From Salinimonas chungwhensis DSM 16280 (GTDB taxonomy: Bacteria > Pseudomonadota > Gammaproteobacteria > Enterobacterales > Alteromonadaceae), in contig NZ_KB899384.1 of the NCBI RefSeq assembly GCF_000378185.1, forward strand, positions 4,320 to 68,319: a DNA stretch of 64,000 bases, written 5' to 3'. A program made the position numbers and the translations under genes. The notes below the pieces were generated by a model that ran no database searches, had not been told where the DNA came from, and saw nothing but the letters and a program-made list of their open reading frames with translations. This document shows positions 8,737 to 17,948 of this stretch, piece after piece (within the stretch, counting starts at the first letter, position 1; the number at the start of each line of letters is the position of its first letter).

Positions 8737-11265
8737 ATGAGCACCGTATCAAATCTGGCCTGGCGGCTGTTCAAACATGAAGCCCGTCGTGGTGAATTAA
8801 CCATTATCCTGGCGGCTATTATTTTATCAGTGGCCGCTGTGCTGTCTTTATCTCTATTCAGTGAGCGTTTGCAGGGCGCATTAACTGAACGCTCGGCCAG
8901 CTTTCTGGCGGCGGATCGTCAACTGCAGGCCCGCCAACCACTAAATGAAAAGTGGCTAAGTGCCGCTCGAGAACAATCGTTAGCTACGGCGCAGCAGGTT
9001 CAGTTGCGGTCTATGGTATTTGGACCGCGGGAAATGTCTCTGACAGACTTACGTGCGGTGAACAGCGATTATCCCCTTAAAGGCAATATTATCGTTGCTG
9101 ATGAGCCTTTCGGGGAAGAGCGCAGCGTTACTGGCGTCCCTGAACCGGGGCAAGCCTGGATAGACTCCCGTCTTTTTCAGCTACTTGAAGTCAGCATCGG
9201 GGACGATATTGAAATTGGTGAGGCTACCTTTACTGTCTCACGTGTGCTTTCGGAGATTCCCGATGCCGGTTTCAGTTTATTTAGTACTGATCCCATCGTA
9301 CTTATCCGCCAGGCAGATTTAGAAGAAGCCAATATTACCGGGCCCGGTAGCAGGGTGTCATACAAAGCGTATTTTACAGGTGAAGCGTCGCAGCTTGAAG
9401 CATATTACGAGTGGTTGAGACCACAACTCAACGATGAGATACACCGTTGGGAGTCGGTACAGGATGATCAGTCGCCCATTGGACGTTCCGTAGCCAGAGC
9501 CGGCCAGTATTTCTTGTTAGCAAGCTTACTGGCAATTGTGTTGGCAGCCGTATCTATTGCAGTGGCTGCGCAGCGTTATAGTCATCGTCATTATGACCCC
9601 GTGGCAATTATGAAGACCCTCGGCGCCAGTAAAAAAATGATTCGAAAAGTCTATATTTTACAGGTGATGTTCATTGCGATACTGGGCATCATCATTGGCA
9701 TCGCTGCCGGGATGCTTATTCAGCAGGCAGTGGTCAGTGCACTGGCCGACCGGGTTGAGGTAAGCCTTAGTGTGTGGCACTGGCGGCCTGTATTGATAGC
9801 GGTGTTTACCGGTGTCATCTGCGCTGTCTTGTTTTCGATGTATCCGCTGCTTCGGCTTTTCTCGGTTCCACCCTTACGGGTTCTGCGTCGGGATCTGGAC
9901 TCAAGCCTGAGCTCCAGAACCTTTCAGTTTGCCATATCCGGCACGGCGGTATTCGTGTTGATGTGGGCATACAGTCAGAATCTTAAAATCAGCGCCATTT
10001 TATTTGTTTCCGGGATTGTGCTGGTAGCCGCACTCATTGGTGTCACGTTTGGCTTGATACGCCTGGGGCGTTGGCTGGGAAGCAGCAAAATGGGGGCGTG
10101 GCAACTGGCCTGGGCGAGAATAAGACGTCGGGCCATGGATAACAGCGTTCAGTTGATAAGCTTTTCAATCACAATAATGTTGTTGTTAATCGTTCTGGTG
10201 ATGCGCAATGATATGATTGAACAGTGGCAGGCTCAGCTTCCTGAGGGGACGCCCAACTACTTCATGATCAATATTACCGAAAATGACCGTGACCGGGTTG
10301 AGTCTCATTTTGCTGACAATGATGTTCAGATCGAGCGCTTTTACCCCGTCGTCCGTGGGCGGTTTGTTTCTGTAAACGGCTCCCAGGTAAACACGGAGGT
10401 GACTAAAGAAGATGATCGCGATGAGGATGCAGAAGACAGTCAGGATGGTCTGGGCAGAGAGGCTAATCTAACCTGGACAAATCAACTGCAAAAAGAAAAT
10501 GAAGTTGTTGCGGGAAGCTGGCATGGGAATAACCAGGCGGATGAAAGTCAGCCCTACGAAGTTTCGGTAGAAAGTGAAGTCGCCGACAGGCTCGAAATAG
10601 AAATGGGTGATTTGCTGACATTTGATATTGGATCGCAGATGGTAGAGGCCAGAGTGACCAGCTTAAGAAAAGTAAACTGGCAAACTATGCAGCCTAATTT
10701 CTTTTTCATTTTGTCACCGGCGGCAATGACTGATTTTACACCCACCTACATTACCAGTTTCTATTTGCCTACAGCACAAAAGGCAGAGCTAACCAAACTG
10801 CTGAAGCCGTTTCCAGCGGTTACGCTGTTTGATGTGGATGCCAGAATCAATCAGCTTCGGGGCATCGTAGACCAGGTATCGCTGGCTGTGGAATTCATAC
10901 TGATACTTGTATTAGTTGCCGGCTCGCTGGTGCTTATTGCCCAGGTACAGGCCAGTATGGATGAGCGTCAACAGGAACTGGCCATTTTACGCACCCTGGG
11001 CGCCAAAGGCCGTCTGATTCGTTCCAGCGTTATTCTGGAGTTCGTGATAATTGGTGTAGTCGCTGGATTTATGGCTGCGCTGGCAAATGAGTTCAGCCTT
11101 TACCTGCTACAAACGCAGTTATTCAATATGACGCCTTCAATTCACTTTAGCTACTGGCTGATAGCACCGGTCACTGGCGCGCTGGTGGTAGGAGCTCTTG
11201 GCGCAATCGGATGCTGGCGTTTACTAACGCTCAATACCAGTGATTTGCTGCGAAAAATCATGTAA
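8737..11265 (+). CDS. ybbP: FtsX-family ABC transporter permease YbbP
   Basis: An 842-residue inner-membrane permease. It has an N-terminal membrane helix, a periplasmic domain, a first FtsX four-helix block around residues 255-430, a second large periplasmic domain and a C-terminal FtsX block with the PVAIMKTLGAS-like motif repeated as LAILRTLGAKG. An acidic insertion near residue 555 (EDDRDEDAEDSQDG) lies in the second periplasmic domain. With YbbA it forms a putative lipid or lipoprotein exporter, often linked to TesA. A strong terminator follows. Confidence 0.92.
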   Translation: MSTVSNLAWRLFKHEARRGELTIILAAIILSVAAVLSLSLFSERLQGALTERSASFLAADRQLQARQPLNEKWLSAAREQSLATAQQVQLRSMVFGPREMSLTDLRAVNSDYPLKGNIIVADEPFGEERSVTGVPEPGQAWIDSRLFQLLEVSIGDDIEIGEATFTVSRVLSEIPDAGFSLFSTDPIVLIRQADLEEANITGPGSRVSYKAYFTGEASQLEAYYEWLRPQLNDEIHRWESVQDDQSPIGRSVARAGQYFLLASLLAIVLAAVSIAVAAQRYSHRHYDPVAIMKTLGASKKMIRKVYILQVMFIAILGIIIGIAAGMLIQQAVVSALADRVEVSLSVWHWRPVLIAVFTGVICAVLFSMYPLLRLFSVPPLRVLRRDLDSSLSSRTFQFAISGTAVFVLMWAYSQNLKISAILFVSGIVLVAALIGVTFGLIRLGRWLGSSKMGAWQLAWARIRRRAMDNSVQLISFSITIMLLLIVLVMRNDMIEQWQAQLPEGTPNYFMINITENDRDRVESHFADNDVQIERFYPVVRGRFVSVNGSQVNTEVTKEDDRDEDAEDSQDGLGREANLTWTNQLQKENEVVAGSWHGNNQADESQPYEVSVESEVADRLEIEMGDLLTFDIGSQMVEARVTSLRKVNWQTMQPNFFFILSPAAMTDFTPTYITSFYLPTAQKAELTKLLKPFPAVTLFDVDARINQLRGIVDQVSLAVEFILILVLVAGSLVLIAQVQASMDERQQELAILRTLGAKGRLIRSSVILEFVIIGVVAGFMAALANEFSLYLLQTQLFNMTPSIHFSYWLIAPVTGALVVGALGAIGCWRLLTLNTSDLLRKIM

Positions 11266-11266
11266 T

Positions 11267-11294
11267 AAAAAAAGGGGCTACAAGCCCCTTTTTT
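11267..11294. terminator. Bidirectional terminator
   Basis: AAAAAAAGGGGCT, loop ACA, AGCCCCTTTTTT between the convergent ybbP and yfcH genes. Confidence 0.9.
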
Positions 11295-11300
11295 AATGCT

Positions 11301-12194
11301 TTAAGAGAATTCTTGCTTCAATGCACTTTCCAGTAATGGATATTCAAAGGTAAACCCGGCCTCTTGTAGTTTTTCCGGGATCACCTTCTGGCCTGTAAGA
11401 AGCATTTCAGCGGCTTCTCCCATTGCGGCTTTAAGCGCAAAAGCCGGCACAGTAAAAATGGCAGGACGATTTAACACATCGGCCAGTGTGCTGGTGAACG
11501 TTTTATTGGTTACCGGATGCGGTGCGGTCATGTTAAACGGTCCGTTGCAGTCAGCATTTTTTAACAGAAAAATAATCGCCTGCACCATATCGCGAATATG
11601 GATCCAGGACATATACTGTTTTCCATTGCCCATTTTGCCACCCAATCCGAGTTTGAAGGGGAGCGCCATCTTATCCAGCGCGCCTTCGCCTTTCGCCAGG
11701 ACAACACCCGTGCGCAATAGGCACACACGCGTTACATCAGCGGCCTCTAGCGCTATCTCTTCCCACTTTTTACAAAGTTCGTGAGTGAATTCATCATGCA
11801 CATGATGTTGCGCTTCGGTTACCGTCTTATCACCCTGACGACCATAGAAGCCAATCGCTGAGCCAGATAAAAATGTAGCAGGCGGATTTTCTGTAGCGTT
11901 GATTCGATCGACCAGTTCGCGGGTAATTTCCCACCGACTTTCGCAAATACGCCGTTTTTGCTTAGCATCCCAGCGACTGTCAGCGATAGGCTCACCCGCC
12001 AGATTGATAATTGCATCCAGCGCGCTAAAATCAGAAATTTCTGTTAGCGCGTTGATGAGAGTAATATTCTGTGGCAGAGCAGACCCTGCTTTGGACTTAT
12101 CCCGGGTAAGCACAGTTATATCATGGGTAAGATGTAATGCATCTATTAAGTGTCTGCCTATAAAGCCTGTACCGCCGGTAATAAGTATTCGCAC
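11301..12194 (-). CDS. yfcH: TIGR01777-type epimerase YfcH
   Basis: A 297-residue short-chain dehydrogenase/reductase of the extended class. It opens with the NAD(P)-binding motif GGTGFIG and carries INLAGEPI, SGSAIGFYG and a C-terminal domain typical of TIGR01777 proteins (LLTGQKVIPEKLQEAGFTF). The natural substrate of the family is unknown. It lies nine bases after folX on the same strand; the same folX-yfcH pairing exists in Escherichia coli, so a link to pterin metabolism is possible but unproven. Confidence 0.9.
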   Translation of the reverse strand: MRILITGGTGFIGRHLIDALHLTHDITVLTRDKSKAGSALPQNITLINALTEISDFSALDAIINLAGEPIADSRWDAKQKRRICESRWEITRELVDRINATENPPATFLSGSAIGFYGRQGDKTVTEAQHHVHDEFTHELCKKWEEIALEAADVTRVCLLRTGVVLAKGEGALDKMALPFKLGLGGKMGNGKQYMSWIHIRDMVQAIIFLLKNADCNGPFNMTAPHPVTNKTFTSTLADVLNRPAIFTVPAFALKAAMGEAAEMLLTGQKVIPEKLQEAGFTFEYPLLESALKQEFS

Positions 12195-12203
12195 GTGTGC
12201 TCC

Positions 12204-12566
12204 TTATTTATAACAAGATAACGTCAGTGAAACCGAGTCAGAGAATCGCAGTGCATGGGGCTTATCCACTTCCACTTCGGCAAAGGTCACCCAATGATGC
12301 TCTGATGCTACAGTAAGTAGTTCTGCAGTTAATTTTTCAAGCAGTGAAAACCGATTGCCTTCGACCAGTTTGATCATGGACTTTGTCACGGTTTTGTAGT
12401 TTAGTGCATCATCCACATTATCGCTGTCACTGGCACGTTCAGCGTCGTAATGTATTTTGACGTTTACAATAACGTCCTGTTTATTCTTAACCTCATCTTC
12501 ATTAATGCCAATGTAAGTGCGTAAGCGTAAATTCTTGATTTTTATTGTAGCCTGATTCAAATTCAT
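12204..12566 (-). CDS. folX: Dihydroneopterin triphosphate 2'-epimerase
   Basis: A 120-residue tunnelling-fold pterin enzyme that epimerises dihydroneopterin triphosphate. The protein carries the FolX-type segments [34 protein letters not shown] and [19 protein letters not shown]. These match FolX better than FolB, which shares the fold. It is the first gene of the folX-yfcH operon. The 73 bp upstream, shared with the divergent AI-2E permease gene, must hold both promoters. Confidence 0.93.
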   Translation of the reverse strand: MNLNQATIKIKNLRLRTYIGINEDEVKNKQDVIVNVKIHYDAERASDSDNVDDALNYKTVTKSMIKLVEGNRFSLLEKLTAELLTVASEHHWVTFAEVEVDKPHALRFSDSVSLTLSCYK

Positions 12567-12648
12567 GAAAATCTTCGTTTTTATACATTGAAGTTTAGAA
12601 TAATGAGCGTATCAAATTTGTACTCAAAAATCGGATTAATTGTTTATT

Positions 12649-13686
12649 ATGGAACTTAAATCGCCAACTGCAAAAGCACTGATCGTTCTGGCATGCCTTG
12701 TGGTTGTTTTGGCGGGAATTAAAGCAGCGTCAGCCATAATGGTGCCATTTTTTCTGTCAGGTTTTATTGCCATTGCCTGTAGTCCCCTAATCAACTGGGC
12801 TTCCCGTCACCGTATTCCAAAGTGGCTGTCCATCAGTCTGGTTATTGCGTTAATTGTGGTTATTGGTTTTTTGCTGGCAGGGCTGGTTGGTCAGTCCCTG
12901 GCCGATTTCAGACAAAACCTGCCGCAGTATCGTGAGCAGTTAGATAGTGAATTCGATTGGGTAATAAATAAGCTCGCTGCGATTAATATTCATGTAGACC
13001 GCGAACTTATTACCTCGCAGCTGAATCCTGGAATGGCTATGTCGCTGGCAACTAACTTTATCAGTGGTATGGGTGGGGTGTTGTCGAACCTGTTTCTTAT
13101 CTTACTGACTGTGATTTTTATGCTTTTTGAGGCCGGAAGTATTCCGGCCCGTTTGCATACCGCGTTAGCCGATCCAGATATGAAGATGCAGCATATCGAC
13201 CGCTTTATCCGCTCGGTGAACAGCTACCTCGCCATCAAAACGGTGGTCAGCCTGGCGACCGGGCTGATAATCGGTACCTGCCTGTATATCATGCAAATTG
13301 ACCATTTTTTACTGTGGGCTGTGCTTGCCTTTATGCTCAACTATATTCCTAACATAGGGTCTATTATTGCTGCGCTGCCCGCGGTACTGATCGCGTTTGT
13401 CCAGTACGGATTTGCATCAGCAGGCTTGGTAGGGCTGACCTTTTTAGTGGTGAATACAGTGATGGGAAATCTTATTGAGCCACGACTGATGGGGCGGGGC
13501 ATGGGCCTTTCAACACTGGTGGTTTTTTTATCCCTGATTTTCTGGGGCTGGTTACTAGGCACGGTAGGAATGTTGCTGTCGGTGCCCCTCACCATGGTAG
13601 TAAAAATCGCGTTGGAGTCGCGTTCGGAAAGCCGCTGGCTGGCGGTATTATTATCCAGCGCCGATGACAAACGACCCCTGGCTTAA
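12649..13686 (+). CDS. AI-2E family transporter
   Basis: A 345-residue polytopic inner-membrane protein of the AI-2E/PerM superfamily. It has about eight hydrophobic segments, the conserved central region FMLNYIPNIGSIIAALP (about 230) and a C-terminal block GWLLGTVGMLLSVPLTMV. Members export autoinducer-2 or act as sodium/proton antiporters; the substrate cannot be told here. ATG 12649 is preferred to the TTG nine bases upstream. Its stop overlaps the convergent histidine-kinase stop by four bases, so transcripts from both strands overlap. Confidence 0.88.
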   Translation: MELKSPTAKALIVLACLVVVLAGIKAASAIMVPFFLSGFIAIACSPLINWASRHRIPKWLSISLVIALIVVIGFLLAGLVGQSLADFRQNLPQYREQLDSEFDWVINKLAAINIHVDRELITSQLNPGMAMSLATNFISGMGGVLSNLFLILLTVIFMLFEAGSIPARLHTALADPDMKMQHIDRFIRSVNSYLAIKTVVSLATGLIIGTCLYIMQIDHFLLWAVLAFMLNYIPNIGSIIAALPAVLIAFVQYGFASAGLVGLTFLVVNTVMGNLIEPRLMGRGMGLSTLVVFLSLIFWGWLLGTVGMLLSVPLTMVVKIALESRSESRWLAVLLSSADDKRPLA

Positions 13687-15020
13687 CCTGCCGGTCGGAT
13701 GGGAAAGCGTAGCGTTATTTTAGCGCCTTGCCACTGGCCGCTGCCAATGGCAAGTTGTCCGCCATAGATAGCCACTAAGTCGCTGACTACAGCCATACCA
13801 ATACCTTGCCCTTCCCCGTATGTATCGAGTCGAATGCCCCGGTCCAGTAAGTGTTTCTGCTGCAACGGATCGATACCCGGCCCATCGTCTTCCACTTCGA
13901 TTTCCAATATTTCTCCGGTTCGGTGTATTTTCAGCATGACGTTTTGTTGCGCCGCCTTGCAGGCATTGTCGAGCAGGTTGCCGAGTATTTCAAACAGGTC
14001 GGTCTCATCGCCATTAAATGCAGCATCGTGCTGAACCGATAATGATATCCTGAGTGGTTTGTCCCGATAAATAGTTTGCATACTGCTGATGATTTTTTCG
14101 GCGACGCTATCTGTTCGTACCGGTGCCTGCCAGCCGCTGGACCCCGCTGTGGCGCGTTTTAACTGACGCTGAACAAGTAAGTTGATTTGTTCCATGGATT
14201 CTCTGGCCGAAGGAGGCAGGTTAGCGGTGCCCATGGCTACCGCTAACGGGGTTTTCAGGCTATGAGCCAGATCGCCAAGGCTGTTTTTATAGCGGGCGCG
14301 CTGTTCAGACTCAGTGCTTATCAAATGGTTGATGCTGCGTTTAAGACCGTCAAATTCTTTGGGATAGGGCGCGGAGATACCTGATTGATGGCCTTTACTG
14401 GCTTGCTGAATTTCTAAAATAAGCATACGTACAGGGCGCAGAATGAGAAAATGCCCTGCACTTAACAGTACTAATAGTAGTGCGCCAAGACCCGCGAGGC
14501 CCTTCCAGACCGTGTCGAGAAACTGGCTGCGCCTGGCGCTAAAAGCAGCCGTATTATTTAAAATAATAAAATGCACCGGCTCAAACTGATTGTCGCTGGC
14601 AAATTCAGCCGTAAAGGCAAATAAAAAATAATCATGTTCTGGCGTGGTGGCCAATTCGAAGTCCTCATAAAATACGCTTTGTCCCACCGGTGGCACCGGC
14701 AGCTGCGTATCGAGCGCAACATTGAGGGCCGAAGCTGATTGCCAGACCACCTCATTACGAAAAATTACTACGCCTACATACCCAGACTGAGGCAGATTCA
14801 GTTGTTCATCGTAAAGCAAGTCTGGCATGGCTGGCCCTGTTGGATCTAACTCAAATTCGGAGATAAGAGCCAGATTCATCAGTTTGAGCTCATCGACTTT
14901 GGCCTGCGTGAGGCTGCTGGTGTAGGCGCTTTCCAGCACATAGGCCGTTACTGGTAAGAACAGAGATAATGCGATGATAGCCAGTAGCAGGCTGCGTAGC
15001 CTTAAAGACAACCGACTCAT
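13683..15020 (-). CDS. PhoQ-like sensor histidine kinase
   Basis: A 445-residue membrane kinase. TM1 is at about residues 9-30, followed by a periplasmic sensor of about 150 residues and TM2 at about 170-192. The DHp helix carries the H-box LGDLAHSLKTPLAVAMG, and the catalytic domain carries NLLDNACKAA (N box) and EDDGPGI (G1). The order and the LAHSLKTPLA motif fit PhoQ, which senses divalent cations, acid or antimicrobial peptides. Its start overlaps the end of the response regulator gene by four bases, so it is the third gene of the pepSY-phoP-phoQ-like operon. Confidence 0.85.
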   Translation of the reverse strand: MSRLSLRLRSLLLAIIALSLFLPVTAYVLESAYTSSLTQAKVDELKLMNLALISEFELDPTGPAMPDLLYDEQLNLPQSGYVGVVIFRNEVVWQSASALNVALDTQLPVPPVGQSVFYEDFELATTPEHDYFLFAFTAEFASDNQFEPVHFIILNNTAAFSARRSQFLDTVWKGLAGLGALLLVLLSAGHFLILRPVRMLILEIQQASKGHQSGISAPYPKEFDGLKRSINHLISTESEQRARYKNSLGDLAHSLKTPLAVAMGTANLPPSARESMEQINLLVQRQLKRATAGSSGWQAPVRTDSVAEKIISSMQTIYRDKPLRISLSVQHDAAFNGDETDLFEILGNLLDNACKAAQQNVMLKIHRTGEILEIEVEDDGPGIDPLQQKHLLDRGIRLDTYGEGQGIGMAVVSDLVAIYGGQLAIGSGQWQGAKITLRFPIRPAG

Positions 15021-15691
15021 AAATTGGGGTTAATACGATATCCGCGGCCACGTCGGGTTTCGATAGGTTGCAGCGAACCAGCCGGGTCGAGCTTTTTGCG
15101 CAACCGCCCGATAAACACTTCTATCACGTTACTATCCAGATCAAAGTCCTGGTCATAGATATGTTCAGTAAGCTCAGTTTTGGAGATGATTTTCTGCGGA
15201 TTCAGCATCAGATATTCCATCACACGGTATTCATAGCCCGTTAATTCCAGCACTGTATTGTCGACACTTAGTTGCTGGGCAACGGTATCAAGGCTTATCG
15301 GGCCGGCGCTTATAACCGGGTTAACCTGACCGGCTGCGCGACGAATGAGTGCTTTGACCCGGGCCAGCAGTTCCTCATTATGAAATGGTTTGGTAAGATA
15401 ATCATCTGCGCCGGCATCCAGACCCTGAACCTTCTCGTGCCAGCGATCCCGCGCGGTTAAAATCAAAATAGGTGTTCTCACATCTTGTTGTCTTGCTTTT
15501 TGAATCAGGCTAAGACCGTCAAGCCGGGGCAGTCCAATATCAATGACAGCAACATCGTAGGGGTGCTCGCTGAGCATAAATAGTCCGTTTTGACCATCAT
15601 CCGCTAAATCCACGCTGAAGCTATGCTGTTGTAACAATGTGTCTAACTGGGTAAGCAGACGGCTATCATCTTCAACTACTAATACACGCAT
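15017..15691 (-). CDS. PhoP-like response regulator (OmpR family)
   Basis: A 224-residue regulator with a receiver domain (MRVLVVEDD, phospho-acceptor Asp51 in VIDIGLP, LTARD, Lys in YLTKPF) and an OmpR-type winged helix (ELTGYEYRVMEYLM, SNVIEVFIGRLRKKL, TRRGRGYRI). The AGADDYLTKPFHNEEL segment is characteristic of PhoP. It would be phosphorylated by the downstream kinase and bind direct repeats in target promoters. Confidence 0.88.
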   Translation of the reverse strand: MRVLVVEDDSRLLTQLDTLLQQHSFSVDLADDGQNGLFMLSEHPYDVAVIDIGLPRLDGLSLIQKARQQDVRTPILILTARDRWHEKVQGLDAGADDYLTKPFHNEELLARVKALIRRAAGQVNPVISAGPISLDTVAQQLSVDNTVLELTGYEYRVMEYLMLNPQKIISKTELTEHIYDQDFDLDSNVIEVFIGRLRKKLDPAGSLQPIETRRGRGYRINPNL

Positions 15692-15972
15692 TATCGCTTC
15701 TCTTTTTGCTGGCTTGTTCTGACCTGGCCGGACTTTTTATCAACCTCAACAGAGACTACCCGCCCCGATTTTTTTAACATCTTGACGCGATAGCTTTTTG
15801 CAGTAGGCTCAACTTTAAGCACCCGACCATCCACCTGCTCGCGCGCCTTAACGGCTGCCTGTTCCCTGTTTACCGATGATATTTCTGATGGCGGTGCTGC
15901 CTGCTGTTGTGCCTGAGCTGGCAGCGCAATACCAAGCCAGGTAGCTGTCACTATCAAAATCAGCGTTTTCAT
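15691..15972 (-). CDS. PepSY-domain periplasmic protein
   Basis: A 93-residue exported protein with signal peptide MKTLILIVTATWLGIALPAQA and then one PepSY domain (residues about 35-90: REQAAVKAREQVDGRVLKVE, then YRVKMLKKSGRVVSVEVD). ATG 15972 is preferred to ATG 15984 because the GAGG directly abuts the latter. It overlaps the response regulator start by one base. PepSY genes commonly sit in front of PhoP/PhoQ- or QseB/C-like pairs, so it may modulate the sensor in the periplasm; this is inference from context. Confidence 0.8.
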   Translation of the reverse strand: MKTLILIVTATWLGIALPAQAQQQAAPPSEISSVNREQAAVKAREQVDGRVLKVEPTAKSYRVKMLKKSGRVVSVEVDKKSGQVRTSQQKEKR

Positions 15973-16221
15973 TGCGGTAAGCATCCTCAGTTAGAACTTT
16001 TCATAATGTACTGTTTCTGATCTGAAAATACTATAAAGAGCATGAACCCGTCCTGAATAACAGACCCATTTTATCTGCGATGTACTTTGACCCGATGAAA
16101 ACATTTTGCACCCATTATGCATTCATTACCGGTTGATAGTAGAAGTTGTGCGAGATGTATTGGTAAGTCTCTGAATTTTAAAATTATTATCGATGGTCTG
16201 AGGGTTGCATAGGATAGTCCA

Positions 16222-16247
16222 GGTTATACAAATGTACAGGGTTATAC
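16222..16247. promoter_or_regulatory. Direct repeat GGTTATAC x2 in the PepSY/PNPOx-fold intergenic region
   Basis: GGTTATAC occurs at 16222-16229 and 16240-16247, 18 bp start to start, i.e. on nearly the same DNA face. The whole 337-bp stretch 15973-16309 has no gene. It holds the divergent promoters of the PepSY operon and the PNPOx-fold gene and is AT-rich. The repeats lie about 60-90 bp before the latter gene and could be a regulator site. Confidence 0.35.
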
Positions 16248-16309
16248 CACTGCTTAATTAGCAGGTTACCCGCTATTTTGCGCAAGACGCAGCAATCCAA
16301 GGAGATGAC

Positions 16310-16774
16310 ATGTCTACCGATATTCGTACAAAAATGTGGAAAGCGATGGCTGACAGCCCTAATGTTATGCTGAGCCTGACAGGCACTGATGAGCCTTCCG
16401 AACCTATGAGAGCGCAACTGGACAAAGATGCAGATCATGAATTCTGGTTCTACACCACCACATCAAATCGCGTTGCCGCTGGCGGTAAAGCGATGGTACA
16501 TTTTTCCAGTAAAAGCCATGATGTATTCGCCTGCATTCGCGGCACCCTTGTTGAAGAAACGCGCGAAGAGATTATCGACAAATACTGGTCAAATCCAGTC
16601 GAGGCCTGGTATGAGAAAGGCAAAGATGACCCATCGCTTAAAATGATGCGGTTTGAACTGGATGATGCAGAAATCTGGGAGGCGGACCCGAGTCTCAAGG
16701 GCATGTATAAAATGATGTCAGGTAAAGATATTAAACCCGATGAAATGGGCGAACACGAAAAAGTGAATTTGTAG
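16310..16774 (+). CDS. Pyridoxamine 5'-phosphate oxidase-fold protein (general stress protein 26-like)
   Basis: A 154-residue split-barrel flavin-binding protein of the GSP26 class. Typical segments are MWKAMADSPNVMLSLTG, DHEFWFYTTTSNR, VHFSSKSHDVFACIRGTLV and the WYEKGKDDPSLKMMRFELDDAEIWE region. Such proteins bind FMN or FAD and respond to general stress; the reaction is unknown. A good AAGGAGATGAC lies before the ATG. It is monocistronic with its own terminator. Confidence 0.88.
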   Translation: MSTDIRTKMWKAMADSPNVMLSLTGTDEPSEPMRAQLDKDADHEFWFYTTTSNRVAAGGKAMVHFSSKSHDVFACIRGTLVEETREEIIDKYWSNPVEAWYEKGKDDPSLKMMRFELDDAEIWEADPSLKGMYKMMSGKDIKPDEMGEHEKVNL

Positions 16775-16788
16775 TTAGCAACGCGCAG

Positions 16789-16817
16789 AAAAAAGCCGGA
16801 TGAAATCCGGCTTTTTT
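16789..16817 (+). terminator. Terminator after the PNPOx-fold gene
   Basis: AAAAAAGCCGGAT, loop GAA, ATCCGGCTTTTTT. It can also end the trp operon transcript arriving from the right, which finishes 20 bp away. Confidence 0.9.
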
Positions 16818-16836
16818 GTGTCACTTAATCAAAGAT

Positions 16837-17136
16837 TCAGGGCAGCACCATTTTGTAAGGTTTCACCAGTACGCTGGCGTATACGCCGGCTTCGATATAG
16901 GGGTCTTCGTCGGCCCATCGCTGAGCGGCCTCGAGCGAATCAAATTCTGCTACTACCAGCGAACCGGTAAAGCCGGCAGGCCCTGGATCCGGGGAGTCGA
17001 TAGCAGGAAAAGGGCCAGCCATTATCAACCTTCCTTCCTGTTTTAATGCTTCCAGCCTTGCCAGATGCGCAGGCCGGGCTTTAAGCCTGGCTTCCAGGCT
17101 GTTTTCAACATCTGTGGCGCAAATCATATAGAGCAT
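16837..17136 (-). CDS. yciI: YciI family protein
   Basis: A 99-residue YciI-fold protein (dimeric ferredoxin-like barrel). [25 protein letters not shown], a Pro-Ala-Ile-Asp-Ser segment, and [16 protein letters not shown] carry the conserved His and Asp of the family. Its biochemical role is unknown. It overlaps the trpA stop by one base and is the last gene of the trp transcript; yciI is also a trp-region gene in other gammaproteobacteria. Confidence 0.88.
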   Translation of the reverse strand: MLYMICATDVENSLEARLKARPAHLARLEALKQEGRLIMAGPFPAIDSPDPGPAGFTGSLVVAEFDSLEAAQRWADEDPYIEAGVYASVLVKPYKMVLP

Positions 17137-17948
17137 CAGCTGTTCCTGCTGGTTGCCTGCTTCATAGCACTGACAAACTCCCCCAGCTTAGATAGCATGG
17201 TTGCAGTGTCCTGAAGGTTCTGAGCAATAATGTTAACTGTCGCAGAGCCACTGATAGCGCCTGCTGCACCGGCTTCTACAGCAGCTTTAACCTGATCTGG
17301 TTTTGAAATGCCAAAGCCTAGCAAGGGCGGTGCACAGTCAAACTGACTCAATTTCTTGACCAGCGAGGCAGCGGGTATTTCAGCCGCTGTTTCTACACCC
17401 GTGACACCAGCCCGACCCAGCAGATAGGTGTATCCGGAGGACAGTTTTCCTATTTGCGCCAGTGTGTCATCGCTGGCATTAGGCGGTGCGATGAGGATCT
17501 GCTTGATTCCATGTTTTTTCGCCGCCTCGATGAATCGATCCGCTTCGCGTAGCGGGACGTCCGCAATCAGCACAGAATCGACACCAGCATCTGCCGCCCG
17601 TTGATAAAATGTATCAATGCCACTGGCCAAAACCAGGTTACTATAAAGTAACAAGCCAACGGGAATGTCCGCGTGGCGATCACGAAATCGGGTAAGTATC
17701 TCAAAGCAATTCGCTGTGCTTACGTTGCTTTTACGAGCCCGGATACTGGCAGCCTGAATGGTCGGCCCATCGGCGATAGGATCGGAGTAGGGTAATCCCA
17801 GTTCAAGTGCGTCAGCCCCGCTATCGACCAGCGTATCGAGAATTTTTTCACTCGTCTGAATATTCGGATCGCCCAGCGTCACAAACGGTACAAACGCCCC
17901 TTCATTACGCTGGTTGAGGCGATCGAACATTGTCTGATATCTATCCAT
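17136..17948 (-). CDS. trpA: Tryptophan synthase alpha chain
   Basis: A 270-residue TIM-barrel enzyme that cleaves indole-3-glycerol phosphate to indole and glyceraldehyde 3-phosphate. The catalytic Glu49 ([11 protein letters not shown]) and Asp60 (ADGPTIQ) are in place. The phosphate-binding loop GFGISKPDQ is present. Indole passes to TrpB through the alpha-beta tunnel. It overlaps trpB by eight bases, so the two are translationally coupled, which suits their equimolar complex. Confidence 0.97.
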   Translation of the reverse strand: MDRYQTMFDRLNQRNEGAFVPFVTLGDPNIQTSEKILDTLVDSGADALELGLPYSDPIADGPTIQAASIRARKSNVSTANCFEILTRFRDRHADIPVGLLLYSNLVLASGIDTFYQRAADAGVDSVLIADVPLREADRFIEAAKKHGIKQILIAPPNASDDTLAQIGKLSSGYTYLLGRAGVTGVETAAEIPAASLVKKLSQFDCAPPLLGFGISKPDQVKAAVEAGAAGAISGSATVNIIAQNLQDTATMLSKLGEFVSAMKQATSRNS

